Part shown: positions 1 through 5,643 of the stretch, one piece after another
How positions within the stretch are numbered: position 1 is the stretch's first letter
Layout: each line of letters begins with the position of its first letter
Source: Thermocladium sp. UBA166
GTDB taxonomy: Archaea > Thermoproteota > Thermoprotei > Thermoproteales > Thermocladiaceae
NCBI GenBank assembly: GCA_002508315.1
Contig: DAHE01000010.1
Coordinates: 1-13,037 of the forward strand
Direction of reading: 5' to 3'
Length of the DNA: 13,037 nucleotides
Position numbers and translations under genes: made by a program
The notes under the pieces: generated by a model
The model's database searches: none
What the model was told of the DNA's origin: nothing
Seen by the model: only the letters and a program-made list of their open reading frames with translations

Positions 1-14
1 AGTTACTATTAACA

Positions 15-22
15 GATAAAAA
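15..22 (-). promoter_or_regulatory. possible TATA box for a leftward gene outside the window
   Basis: Read on the minus strand the segment is TTTTTATC, an archaeal TATA-like box preceded by A-rich sequence. A start site about 26 bp downstream would lie just left of the window, so this could be the promoter of a leftward gene that is not visible. It rests on the box alone. Confidence 0.25.
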
Positions 23-134
23 TTTTCACCAATCGAATTTCGGGTCTACCGCGAAGGGCGAGGTTTGTCCTTTTCCTATCACGCTACCTATTAAGCCATT
101 CAGGGAAACCCCTCCCTCGCAATGATTAGGCAAG

Positions 135-141
135 TTTATAA
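135..141 (+). promoter_or_regulatory. TATA box of the 161-574 gene
   Basis: TTTATAA lies with its centre 23-26 bp before the tandem ATG codons at 161 and 164. That spacing puts the transcription start at or next to the start codon, implying a leaderless mRNA. No Shine-Dalgarno sequence is present. Confidence 0.55.
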
Positions 142-160
142 GCAATGTATAATGCATTAA

Positions 161-574
161 ATGATGTCCATAATAGATAGGTTGAATGTATTGATGGGAA
201 TCTTGAGGAATGTCAAGTCATCGTGCAGGGATCCCGCCTTGATAGATGAAGTCATTGAGAAGTTAATGGAGGTTGAACGCGATGTTTCCATAATGGCCGA
301 TTCCTTGATGGATATATACGCTAAATCTAGGTACTCCATAGAGAAATACGTGGGGAAAGGATCGATGCCCAACATAGATCAACGAGTTGCCCAGCAGATG
401 CTGGATTCAATAGGAAGCGGGACTTCGTTGGATAAACTGCTGGAGGGAAAGGATGAGGAGGAAACGCAAGTCATAATATATCTGCTTAATTCCATGAAAA
501 AAGCCGGCTTGGTGGATTTCGGCATATCATCGAGTGGGGGAAAAATAAAAATAAACGTATATAAATCCCTGTGA
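161..574 (+). CDS. hypothetical protein, 137 aa
   Basis: I do not recognise this protein. It is soluble and has no signal peptide, membrane segment or cysteine cluster (a single Cys near residue 22). Residues 1-60 look like one or two long amphipathic helices rich in I, L, M and charged residues. Residues 70-137 read like helix-helix-helix followed by a short beta hairpin (GLVDFGISSSGGKIKINVYKS), a pattern compatible with a small winged-helix fold; that is an impression, not a family match. The start has two ATG codons in tandem (161 and 164), and the TATA box at 135-141 fits leaderless initiation at either. The gene is convergent with the DUF3501 gene, with only 29 bp between the two stops. 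The reading frame, promoter and codon use agree with its neighbours, so it is probably a real gene, but no function can be given. Confidence 0.75.
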   Translation: MMSIIDRLNVLMGILRNVKSSCRDPALIDEVIEKLMEVERDVSIMADSLMDIYAKSRYSIEKYVGKGSMPNIDQRVAQQMLDSIGSGTSLDKLLEGKDEEETQVIIYLLNSMKKAGLVDFGISSSGGKIKINVYKSL

Positions 575-603
575 TTCAGAATGGAAATAAATTTGACCTT
601 GCT

Positions 604-1212
604 CTAAATAATCCATTTCACAGAGCTTACCCCAATGGACCTCTTGATGGAATCCAGCGTATCGCTCGGCACATTCACCTTTACCTTGGCTTGAGGGTGA
701 TCCACTGACACCTCAACGTGCGTTGCCTTAGCCATTAATTCGCTTAACCCGCTTGACCTATACTTAAGGTAATGCATGCTTCTGACTTGGGAGTCGGGGC
801 CATAGTCCCCTGGATATATGGGGAATGCCCCCACAGATCTTCCATCTAACACCATCGTAATCCCTTGCTCTATTCCATTGTACTTGGGAAGCAATGATCT
901 CATCTCCTCATCATTATACACATGAACGAATAAGGTAAAGGATATTTCGTCTTGCTTGGGTATCATGGGTTGATAAGTCCTTATTATTTCCCTTATCATC
1001 TGATCATCGTCCGTGGCCTCCATGTGTATCGTCTCCTCTATTTGGAACCAAACGGTGACGGCGTCCTCGAACAGCATGCTGAGCCTATCCGTTAACTTGA
1101 GGTAACGGGGTGCCTTGTACTTGGAAATAAGCTTGTATACATCATTCCTTATTCTTCCATAATCGCTCGCGGGCCTAACCTCACTTATCAAGCTTAATAA
1201 ATCGCTGGACAT
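604..1212 (-). CDS. DUF3501 family protein, 202 aa
   Basis: The protein matches the DUF3501 pattern as I remember it: an N-terminal Y-x-x-I-R segment (residues 18-22), a strand ending in FEDAVTVWFQIEE (48-60) followed by acidic residues, the segment YQPMIP near residues 80-85 with an E-I-S-F-T-L strand after it, a V-L-D-G turn, and a C-terminal V-R-S-M-H-Y-L-K-Y stretch like the family's VHYLRF. Length is normal for the family (about 190-200). The biochemical function of DUF3501 is unknown. In bacteria and archaea it is often found beside rubrerythrin and Fe-S oxidoreductase genes, and here it starts 17 bp after the rubrerythrin stop, so the two are almost certainly co-transcribed. The GlpC/heterodisulfide-reductase-like partner sometimes found between them is absent. 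It has no cysteine, so it does not itself bind an Fe-S cluster. A role in redox stress is inferred from context only. Confidence 0.85.
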   Translation of the reverse strand: MSSDLLSLISEVRPASDYGRIRNDVYKLISKYKAPRYLKLTDRLSMLFEDAVTVWFQIEETIHMEATDDDQMIREIIRTYQPMIPKQDEISFTLFVHVYNDEEMRSLLPKYNGIEQGITMVLDGRSVGAFPIYPGDYGPDSQVRSMHYLKYRSSGLSELMAKATHVEVSVDHPQAKVKVNVPSDTLDSIKRSIGVSSVKWII

Positions 1213-1229
1213 GATTATTCGCTTCCCGC

Positions 1230-1700
1230 CTATAATTTGCCCAAGGTTTCGTCCTCTACCTCCGACTTAACTCCCTTGGTCTTATAGTACTTCTCTAAAG
1301 CTTCGTTGAACCTATTTGCATGGTATCTCTCCACCTTTGCAACAGCCTCAAACCACTCCGCCACCTCTTGATAACCTTCATCCCTTGCTATCTTGGCGAA
1401 TCCGGGATACATCTGAGTCCATTCATAGGTCTCGCCGTATATTGAGGCCTTGAATGCATCCTCTATGTTCTTTATCTCTATATCGGCAACGGGATCCGCG
1501 CCCAAATACATCAAGTGGCCGAACGCGTGGCCTGTCTCCGCATTAGCTGTCTTCTCAAATACCTCCGCCACGTCATTTAGCCCCTGCTGCTTTGCCATCC
1601 TGGCATAGTATAGATATCTCCTATTTGCCATTGACTCACCTTGAAACGCTGCTTTCAAATTTTCGTAGGTTTTGCTTCCCTTGGTTATTTTAGTACTCAT
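1230..1700 (-). CDS. rbr: rubrerythrin without rubredoxin domain (sulerythrin-like), 156 aa
   Basis: This is a four-helix-bundle di-iron protein that reduces hydrogen peroxide, acting in the cytoplasm. The ligand set of the family is visible: E22 in GESMANRRY, E55 with H58 in the ETGH motif, E90 and E93 in the third helix, and E124 with H127 in the ERYH motif. The usual C-terminal rubredoxin domain with its CxxC pairs is missing, and the protein has no cysteine at all, as in the short sulerythrin-type proteins of aerobic and microaerophilic archaea. Electrons must therefore come from a separate donor. It is the first gene of a two-gene operon with the DUF3501 gene, and a TATA box at 1725-1731 predicts leaderless transcription from the ATG at 1700. 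The family assignment is firm; the exact physiological donor and substrate are unknown. Confidence 0.95.
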   Translation of the reverse strand: MSTKITKGSKTYENLKAAFQGESMANRRYLYYARMAKQQGLNDVAEVFEKTANAETGHAFGHLMYLGADPVADIEIKNIEDAFKASIYGETYEWTQMYPGFAKIARDEGYQEVAEWFEAVAKVERYHANRFNEALEKYYKTKGVKSEVEDETLGKL

Positions 1701-1724
1701 GTTCCTCTAGGCACTGCCGTGGAG

Positions 1725-1731
1725 TTAAAAA
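1725..1731 (-). promoter_or_regulatory. TATA box of the rbr-DUF3501 operon
   Basis: On the minus strand this reads TTTTTAA and lies about 28 bp before the rubrerythrin ATG, the spacing expected for leaderless initiation. Confidence 0.5.
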
Positions 1732-1827
1732 TCTATTTCCTAAGCACCAACTAAATTGCCGTGAAAATCATTTTTAAATAAATAGGCAATCTAAAGAAAT
1801 CTTGGTTAATTCATAAGTTGCCCTAAC

Positions 1828-1861
1828 GTGAACTACCCCGCCCTTACTAGGACTTCCACCC
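1828..1861 (-). repeat. IS200/IS605-like element end remnant (copy 1)
   Basis: On the plus strand it reads GTGAACTACCCCGCCC, then a few bases, then AGGACTTCCACCCC. On the minus strand it reads as a G-rich segment ending in GGGGTAGTTCAC. The same order, G-rich stem followed by AGTT(C)AY, occurs at 4792-4840 and 10241-10268. This resembles the right ends of archaeal IS200/IS605-type elements as I remember them. No transposase reading frame survives next to it. Confidence 0.4.
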
Positions 1862-1975
1862 CATTAACCCCCGTTAAGGTTAAAGCTATGCGGATAATTC
1901 CACCGCTGGCCTGCAGCTAATGAACAGCAGCGATCAGCAGGGCAAATAGTAATGCATCCCGATTTTTCAAAAACC

Positions 1976-1994
1976 TTTTTAAGCTAAATAAATA
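1976..1994 (+). promoter_or_regulatory. promoter of the AbrB-PhoU gene
   Basis: An A/C-rich BRE-like stretch (AAACC) is followed by TTTTTAA at 1976-1982 and TAAATAAATAA at 1985-1995. Either could serve as TATA box, 32 or 24 bp before the ATG at 2011, giving a leaderless or near-leaderless mRNA. Confidence 0.5.
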
Positions 1995-2012
1995 ATCTAA
2001 ATTGATTTAGAT
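1995..2012 (+). promoter_or_regulatory. operator-like palindrome over the start codon of the AbrB-PhoU gene
   Basis: ATCTAAAT, two bases, ATTTAGAT: a perfect 8-bp inverted repeat with a 2-bp spacer that includes the first two bases of the start codon and covers the expected transcription start. A symmetric site in this position fits repression by a dimeric DNA-binding protein. The downstream protein itself has an AbrB-type N-terminus, so autoregulation is an obvious but unproven idea. Confidence 0.45.
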
Positions 2013-2949
2013 GTCTATGTATAGAAAGGTTATCAGGATTGGAGAGAAGAGCATAGGCATTACGCTGCCGAAGAACTGGCTGGACTCCATAGATATAGGC
2101 CTAGGTGACTTAGTGGAGGTGCGAGCTGCGGGTGATATGTTGGTGATAAAGCCGGTGACCACCGGAGGGCTTGAGGAGAAACCCATAGAGCTCTCCGTGA
2201 GCGATGATATAGATGAGACCAGCAGGATAATAATAGCCAGCTACATAGAGGGGCTGGACAGCATGGCACTGAAAGGACGGCGAGAAACCATAAGGCGGGC
2301 CTACCAAAGAATAGAGCCCAAGTTGCCTGGATCCCTCATATTGGAGGAGGAGTCCGAGACCATAATAAAGATAGCGACGTCGGAGGTCAACGTCAATCTA
2401 AACGAGATACTATCAAGCATGTCATCCATGCTTAACTCCATGTTCGAAAGGCTGGCTGCCTACCTGGAGAATAACGGCGAGAAAAATATCACGGAGCTGC
2501 TGGAAATGGATGATCAAGTGGATAAGCTATACTTCCTTGCGTTAAGGGCAATCAAGAAGTTATCATTCAAGGATCCAAAGGAGGCCATAGATGATACACT
2601 AGTTGTCAAGAACATGGAACACATAGCCGATGCATTGGATAGAACCGCTAATTTCATCAAGAAATCCAACTTCACCCAGGCATGCCTATCATCTCTTGCC
2701 GGTAGAATAAAGGAGGTATGGTCCTACTCTCTTAAGGCCGTCAATGCATACTTATCCAATTCAAAGGATAATGCGTTGAGAATAATAACGAATAGGGAAG
2801 CGATGTTAGATAATATATTCAGCATAATAAAGGAGGGGCACTGCGAGCGCGACATAGCGGGCGTGATCCACGAGAGCCAATTAATAATAGCGCTCTCAGT
2901 TGATATAGCGGAATCCACGTTCTCAAAATACGTTAGGCAGATAATATAA
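2011..2949 (+). CDS. phoU: AbrB-PhoU fusion: phosphate-uptake-type regulator, 312 aa
   Basis: Residues 1-50 form a SpoVT/AbrB-type swapped-hairpin DNA-binding domain: R-K-V-I-R-I-G, then G-I-T-L-P-K-N-W, then G-D-L-V-E-V and M-L-V-I-K-P. Residues from about 55 to 312 are helical and look PhoU-like. The helix near 131-155 (NEILSSMSSMLNSMFERL) leads to E-x-D-D-Q-V-D near 165-171, the acidic signature of PhoU helices that bind metal. A second helical repeat follows, with DTLVVKNMEHIADALDRTANF and a similar C-terminal set. Length is normal for archaeal fusions of this kind, which are usually annotated as phosphate uptake regulators. No pst transporter or phoR/phoB gene is visible nearby, so what it senses cannot be read from context. 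It starts at the ATG at 2011; an ATG at 2017 is possible but fits the promoter less well. A palindrome spans its start. Confidence 0.85.
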   Translation: MSMYRKVIRIGEKSIGITLPKNWLDSIDIGLGDLVEVRAAGDMLVIKPVTTGGLEEKPIELSVSDDIDETSRIIIASYIEGLDSMALKGRRETIRRAYQRIEPKLPGSLILEEESETIIKIATSEVNVNLNEILSSMSSMLNSMFERLAAYLENNGEKNITELLEMDDQVDKLYFLALRAIKKLSFKDPKEAIDDTLVVKNMEHIADALDRTANFIKKSNFTQACLSSLAGRIKEVWSYSLKAVNAYLSNSKDNALRIITNREAMLDNIFSIIKEGHCERDIAGVIHESQLIIALSVDIAESTFSKYVRQII

Positions 2950-3018
2950 TCCACGAAGGGCCCGGAACAGCATATTCAGTTCGGAGAGATCTTCCCAGCA
3001 TAATCCACGGAGCCAATC

Positions 3019-3026
3019 TTATAAAT
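3019..3026 (+). promoter_or_regulatory. TATA box for a possible non-coding transcript
   Basis: TTATAAAT preceded by a CCAATC stretch. A transcription start about 25-28 bp downstream falls at 3045-3050, at the foot of the long hairpin that begins at 3049. No reading frame of meaningful length follows on this strand. Confidence 0.4.
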
Positions 3027-3046
3027 TTCCAACATAGATTACCCGC

Positions 3047-3125
3047 GAGGTGGGGCATTCTTCGCATCCTTGACCCTTATGATGCCTCGGAAGAATCGAG
3101 CCCCATCCCGTGAGTGGGGATCCAA
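3047..3125 (+). ncRNA. putative structured RNA between convergent genes
   Basis: A long imperfect stem is visible: 3049-3056 pairs with 3100-3107 (GGTGGGGC with GCCCCATC, one G-U pair), 3057-3063 pairs with 3090-3096 (ATTCTTC with GAAGAAT), and 3064-3068 pairs with 3081-3085 (GCATC with GATGC), leaving a 12-base loop and bulges only on the 3' side. The segment GCCCCA at 3100-3105 can instead pair with TGGGG at 3115-3119, so two exclusive folds exist. A TATA box lies at the right distance upstream. The stretch from 3099 resembles the hairpins at 10398 and 12943, so it may be transposon-derived rather than an independent RNA gene. It is not a tRNA, as there is no D-arm or T-loop. Confidence 0.35.
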
Positions 3126-3141
3126 CTGCTGTGTAAACGCC

Positions 3142-4323
3142 TCAATATTTACGCTGACTTAAGCAATTAATCATGACATCGGCGGCATCGGTTGCGTTAT
3201 CTCCCATGGCCACCCAGTACTTCGCGCCCAGCACCTCCATTGTCCTGCAATTATTGGATGCTTGGGCCGTTGCACCCTTGATAGCCACTATGCCCTTCAA
3301 TCCCTTACCCATTGCCTCCACCGTTAGCGGTGAGAAACCGTTGGGCAACCCGAAAACTGGATCGCTGAGCATTCCCTCGTCGAATTCCACGTAAATGGCC
3401 TCATCACCTCTCCTGAAGTAATCTAGCGGTAATAGCGATATTGAGACCCCGCTTCGCAAACCGGCAGTGATCAGCCTATTAGTGGCCTTGATGGAGTCCG
3501 TCAATGCATCATACTTAGCCGCGCTTAATTGCAGTGAGACTAGGGAGTTAACGGGGCCATGACCATGCCCCACCCCCACGGAGTATAGTACCGCATTGGT
3601 TATGAATTCCTTGGCCGCACGTATGGCATCCATGGCGTCCATTCCCTTAGCTATGCCTGCGGCGATCGCGGCTGAGAAGCTACAGCCGGTTCCATGAGTA
3701 TTGGGGGTATTGATCCGCGGCGCGTGCAATTCGTGGAGCGACTCGTGTCGGGAGTCATAAATCACGTCGACGGACTCGGGGCCAGTTAAGTGGCCGCCCT
3801 TCACTATTACTATTGAGGTGCCGAATTCCCGCGAGATCTGCCGGGCCGCGCGTCCCATATCGCCTAGGTCCTTTATGGTTTCGCCCGTCAATACCTCGGC
3901 CTCAGGTATGTTGGGAGTGGCAACTAACGCGATCGGCAATAATAGATCCCTTAAAGAATTCACCGCGTCCTCCCTCAATAACCTGGCCCCGCTCTTGGCC
4001 ACCATGACGGGATCCACCACCAGAGGGAACCCCCACTTCCTCACAGTCCTGGAGACCGTAGCTATTATAGCGGAATTGCTTAGCATTCCAGTCTTAGCCG
4101 CATCCACTCCAATATCCTCCGCCACTACGTTTATTTCGTCCTCCACTACGTTGGGCGGCACATCGCTTATTGACCTGACCTCCACGGTGTTCTGGGACGT
4201 AACGGAAGTGAGCGCAACCATGCCGTAAACGCCAAATGAGTGAAACGTTTTCAAGTCGGCCGTGGCTCCAGCGCCCGCGCCACTATCTAGTCCAGCTATC
4301 GTGAGGGCTTTATGAAGCGGCAT
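3142..4323 (-). CDS. thiD: ThiD: HMP/HMP-phosphate kinase with C-terminal extension, 393 aa
   Basis: ThiD phosphorylates hydroxymethylpyrimidine and its monophosphate to the diphosphate used in thiamine synthesis. Residues 1-262 are a complete ribokinase-like ThiD: TIAGLDSGAGAG near residues 8-19 (substrate and glycine motif), ADLKTF, K-T-G-M-L, VVDPVMVAKSG near 102-112, ATPNIPEAE near 135-143, VIVKGGH, and the anion-hole motif HGTGCSFSAA with C214. Residues 265-393 form an extra domain where archaeal fusions often carry ThiN (thiamine-phosphate synthase). I cannot match it to ThiN motifs; it has R-R-G-D-E-A-I-Y-V-E-F and F-G-L-P-N-G-F-S-P-L. I chose the ATG at 4323 because MPLHKALTIAG is the normal ThiD beginning and GGTG lies just before it; a TTG at 4335 would add four residues. 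The gene follows the acidic hypothetical gene with 56 bp between, so it could be co-transcribed or use the TATA-like box at 4378-4384. Confidence 0.9.
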   Translation of the reverse strand: MPLHKALTIAGLDSGAGAGATADLKTFHSFGVYGMVALTSVTSQNTVEVRSISDVPPNVVEDEINVVAEDIGVDAAKTGMLSNSAIIATVSRTVRKWGFPLVVDPVMVAKSGARLLREDAVNSLRDLLLPIALVATPNIPEAEVLTGETIKDLGDMGRAARQISREFGTSIVIVKGGHLTGPESVDVIYDSRHESLHELHAPRINTPNTHGTGCSFSAAIAAGIAKGMDAMDAIRAAKEFITNAVLYSVGVGHGHGPVNSLVSLQLSAAKYDALTDSIKATNRLITAGLRSGVSISLLPLDYFRRGDEAIYVEFDEGMLSDPVFGLPNGFSPLTVEAMGKGLKGIVAIKGATAQASNNCRTMEVLGAKYWVAMGDNATDAADVMINCLSQRKY

Positions 4324-4377
4324 CGCCACCGCCAAATATATTCTAAGGTTGTGGAGCTCTCATTTATTTTTCTTTCC

Positions 4378-4384
4378 TTTTATA
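4378..4384 (-). promoter_or_regulatory. possible TATA box for thiD
   Basis: The minus strand reads TATAAAA inside and just after the stop of the upstream acidic gene. A start about 26 bp downstream would give a leader of roughly 30 bases before the ATG at 4323, long enough to use the GGTG sequence in front of that ATG. Confidence 0.35.
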
Positions 4385-4709
4385 TCAGCGTTACTTGTAT
4401 GTATTTGGAATCCCCCTTACGCTTTATCTTGTATTTCTTGACATCGCCATCCTTAGTCATCACTATATTATCGCCATTCACGTTCTTGGCAACGCTGCGC
4501 CAACTAGTGGAGAAATAGTACTCCCCATCAGCGTATTTAGACCTGGCTATTGGATACGCATTCTTGTTGTATATTATCAATCCCGCGCTCCAGTCCGGCA
4601 GCTTCTTGAGAAGCTTGGAGAGTCCAGTTTCATCCCCTTCCCCCGCTTCTTGATCTATCATTTCATCCTCATTGAACCCTTCATCCCGTATATTATCATC
4701 TTCCTCCAT
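4380..4709 (-). CDS. acidic hypothetical protein, 109 aa
   Basis: I do not recognise this protein. Residues 1-28 are strongly acidic and probably disordered (MEEDDNIRDEGFNEDEMIDQ). Residues 29-109 form a compact basic domain with alternating hydrophobic strands: LPDWSAGLIIYN, ARSKYADGEYYFSTSW, GDNIVMTKDGDVKKYKIKRK, YIQVTLI. This looks like a small beta-rich domain, perhaps a nucleic-acid or protein-binding module, but no family comes to mind. There is no signal peptide, membrane segment or cysteine. The ATG at 4709 has a TATA box (4733-4740) centred 27 bp upstream, which supports both the start and leaderless transcription. thiD follows 56 bp later on the same strand. The opposed charges of tail and domain may allow self-contact; that is speculation. 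Confidence 0.75.
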   Translation of the reverse strand: MEEDDNIRDEGFNEDEMIDQEAGEGDETGLSKLLKKLPDWSAGLIIYNKNAYPIARSKYADGEYYFSTSWRSVAKNVNGDNIVMTKDGDVKKYKIKRKGDSKYIQVTLI

Positions 4710-4732
4710 TGCTCAAAGCGCATATTCCCTAG

Positions 4733-4740
4733 TTTATATT
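4733..4740 (-). promoter_or_regulatory. TATA box of the acidic hypothetical gene
   Basis: AATATAAA on the minus strand, centred 27 bp before the ATG at 4709, so the mRNA should be leaderless. Confidence 0.55.
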
Positions 4741-4791
4741 ATTTACTACGGAGCCTCATAATCATAATACACTTATCATATCGTCTCCAAC

Positions 4792-4840
4792 CATGAACTG
4801 CCCCTTCCCCGCCGTGAAGAGGGCAAGGACCCCCAAGGCC
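4792..4840 (-). repeat. IS200/IS605-like element end remnant (copy 2)
   Basis: On the plus strand it begins ATGAACTGCCCC and continues with CCGCC and AGGACCCCC, in the same order as copy 1 at 1828-1861. On the minus strand it ends GGGGCAGTTCATGG. It lies downstream of the decayed TnpB-like tail in this intergenic region, the arrangement expected for a right end. Confidence 0.4.
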
Positions 4841-5096
4841 TTGACTACCCCTTAAGGCATTACGTCATCATGAGGCACGATTAGGAATGGGAGGGGGTTT
4901 CTTAATTGCTTAAACCATGCTTCCCTTCTTACCGTTAAGTGAGAGACAGTATGCTCGCTCTTCTATTGCCTAGCTCGACCTACGCGATAGCGTTGCAAGA
5001 GGCGGGACAGCCCCATTCCTCGCCCAACACCCCCCTTAACTCCCTAGGTTAAAACAAAGACTGGGCCCGTCCCCCTAAGGGCAAAGGATCAATTAT

Positions 5097-5540
5097 TCAC
5101 CGAACGGGTTTCTGCTTCTTTCCAAGCAATATGGCCTTAAGGCTGATTCCATTTACCTTCGTTACCTTAAACCTAACTCCGGGCAAATCCCCATAAGCTC
5201 TGCCCTCCGGCCCCCCTATTCTCTCTATTATTACCTCATCATGTTCATTAATCGCATTAAGGCCCCCGTCCCACGGCACGAATGCCGTTATCACCTTCCC
5301 ATTCTTGGTCAACTGAACCCTAACGCATTTCCTAACGGCGGCATTGGGCTTCCTGGCCTCCACTCCCACCTTTTCCAACACTATTCCCTTAGCCATGGGC
5401 GCTCCCTCCAATGGATCGTACCGCCTGGCTATTCCCAAAGCCTTTCTTTTATAATAGATATCGCTCCAACGCTTCCGTTGTTTCTTCATCTTGAGCTTCC
5501 TAGCCGCATACAACCCAAGCGGCGACTTCTTGCCCGTCAT
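5097..5540 (-). CDS. rps12: 30S ribosomal protein uS12, 147 aa
   Basis: This is a clear archaeal uS12, a protein of the small-subunit decoding centre. Diagnostic segments are GKKSPLGLYAARKL at the N-terminus, LEGAPMAKGIVLEKVGVEA, the highly conserved KPNAAVRKCVRVQL, ITAFVPWDGG, and GDLPGVRFKVTKVNG near the C-terminus. The PNAAVRK and G-D-L-P-G-V-R loops are the ones that contact the decoding site, and they are intact. Length matches archaeal and eukaryotic homologues (about 140-147). It stands alone here, with no other ribosomal or polymerase gene beside it. Unlike most genes in the window it has a short leader: a TATA box at 5590-5598 predicts a start near 5568, and a GGTGAT Shine-Dalgarno sequence lies 6 bases before the ATG. 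The PBP-fold gene runs divergently from the other side of the 128-bp spacer. Confidence 0.98.
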   Translation of the reverse strand: MTGKKSPLGLYAARKLKMKKQRKRWSDIYYKRKALGIARRYDPLEGAPMAKGIVLEKVGVEARKPNAAVRKCVRVQLTKNGKVITAFVPWDGGLNAINEHDEVIIERIGGPEGRAYGDLPGVRFKVTKVNGISLKAILLGKKQKPVR

Positions 5541-5546
5541 CTAAAT

Positions 5547-5552
5547 ATCACC
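5547..5552 (-). promoter_or_regulatory. Shine-Dalgarno sequence of rps12
   Basis: GGTGAT on the minus strand, 6 bases before the ATG at 5540. It matches the archaeal consensus GGAGGTGAT and stands out because most other genes here lack any such site. Confidence 0.8.
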
Positions 5553-5589
5553 GTCATCATCCACATATTAATTCATTGATCCCCAAGCC

Positions 5590-5598
5590 TTTTAAAAA
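5590..5598 (-). promoter_or_regulatory. TATA box of rps12
   Basis: The minus strand reads TTTTTAAAA, followed by GG. A start about 26 bp downstream gives a leader of about 27 bases that contains the GGTGAT site. Confidence 0.55.
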
Positions 5599-5632
5599 TA
5601 TATCGCAACCAGTAATCGCCCGCCTTAGATGC

Positions 5633-5639
5633 TTATAAA
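5633..5639 (+). promoter_or_regulatory. TATA box of the PBP-fold gene
   Basis: TTATAAA centred 33 bp before the ATG at 5669, so transcription should start only a few bases before the start codon. Confidence 0.6.
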
Positions 5640-5643
5640 GGAG

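Larger units (their letters stand above)
1701..2010. other. divergent intergenic region, 310 bp, no gene
   Basis: No open frame here looks coding. The region holds the rubrerythrin promoter on the left, the AbrB-PhoU promoter and a palindrome on the right, an element-end-like segment at 1828-1861, and at 1769-1796 a second stretch resembling the AbrB-PhoU promoter (T-tract, TAAATAA, then AATCTAAA). I see no tRNA or CRISPR repeat in it. Confidence 0.6.
4710..5096. other. intergenic region, 387 bp, with decayed transposon 3'-end sequence
   Basis: No intact gene. Apart from the promoter at its left edge, the stretch looks like the broken 3' part of an IS200/IS605-type element on the minus strand. 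Around 4880-4945 one minus-strand frame reads SLNGKKGSMV, stop, AIKKPPPIP, which resembles the tail (V-D-G-K-R, then I-N-K-N-N-K-P-T-P) of the better preserved remnant at 10301-10522. An element-end-like segment follows at 4792-4840. I found no tRNA or ribosomal RNA piece. Confidence 0.4.

Noticed and set aside
45..75. Possible further copy of the element end (CTACCGCGAAGGGCGAGG)
   Set aside because: The similarity to the other copies is loose, the hairpin is short, and the order of elements is not the same.
3040..3125. Possible tRNA or split-tRNA half
   Set aside because: Thermoproteales have intron-rich and split tRNAs, so I looked. There is no D-arm, no T-loop of the TTCRANY type and no 7-bp acceptor stem.
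3142..3531. ThiN (thiamine-phosphate synthase) as firm name of the ThiD C-terminal domain
   Set aside because: It is at the position where ThiN would be, but I could not see the family's conserved segments and the domain is short, so I left it unassigned.
3818..4228. Plus-strand open frame of 136 codons
   Set aside because: It is antisense to the conserved core of thiD. It is not preceded by a promoter and resembles no family.
4395..4796. Plus-strand hydrophobic frame of 133 codons, membrane-protein-like
   Set aside because: It is antisense to the acidic hypothetical gene, which has a well-placed TATA box and natural composition. The apparent hydrophobicity is the complement of a charged sequence.
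4855..4885. Possible C/D box sRNA on the minus strand (ATGATGA present)
   Set aside because: There is a C-box-like ATGATGA, but no D box (CTGA) at the right distance and no terminal stem.
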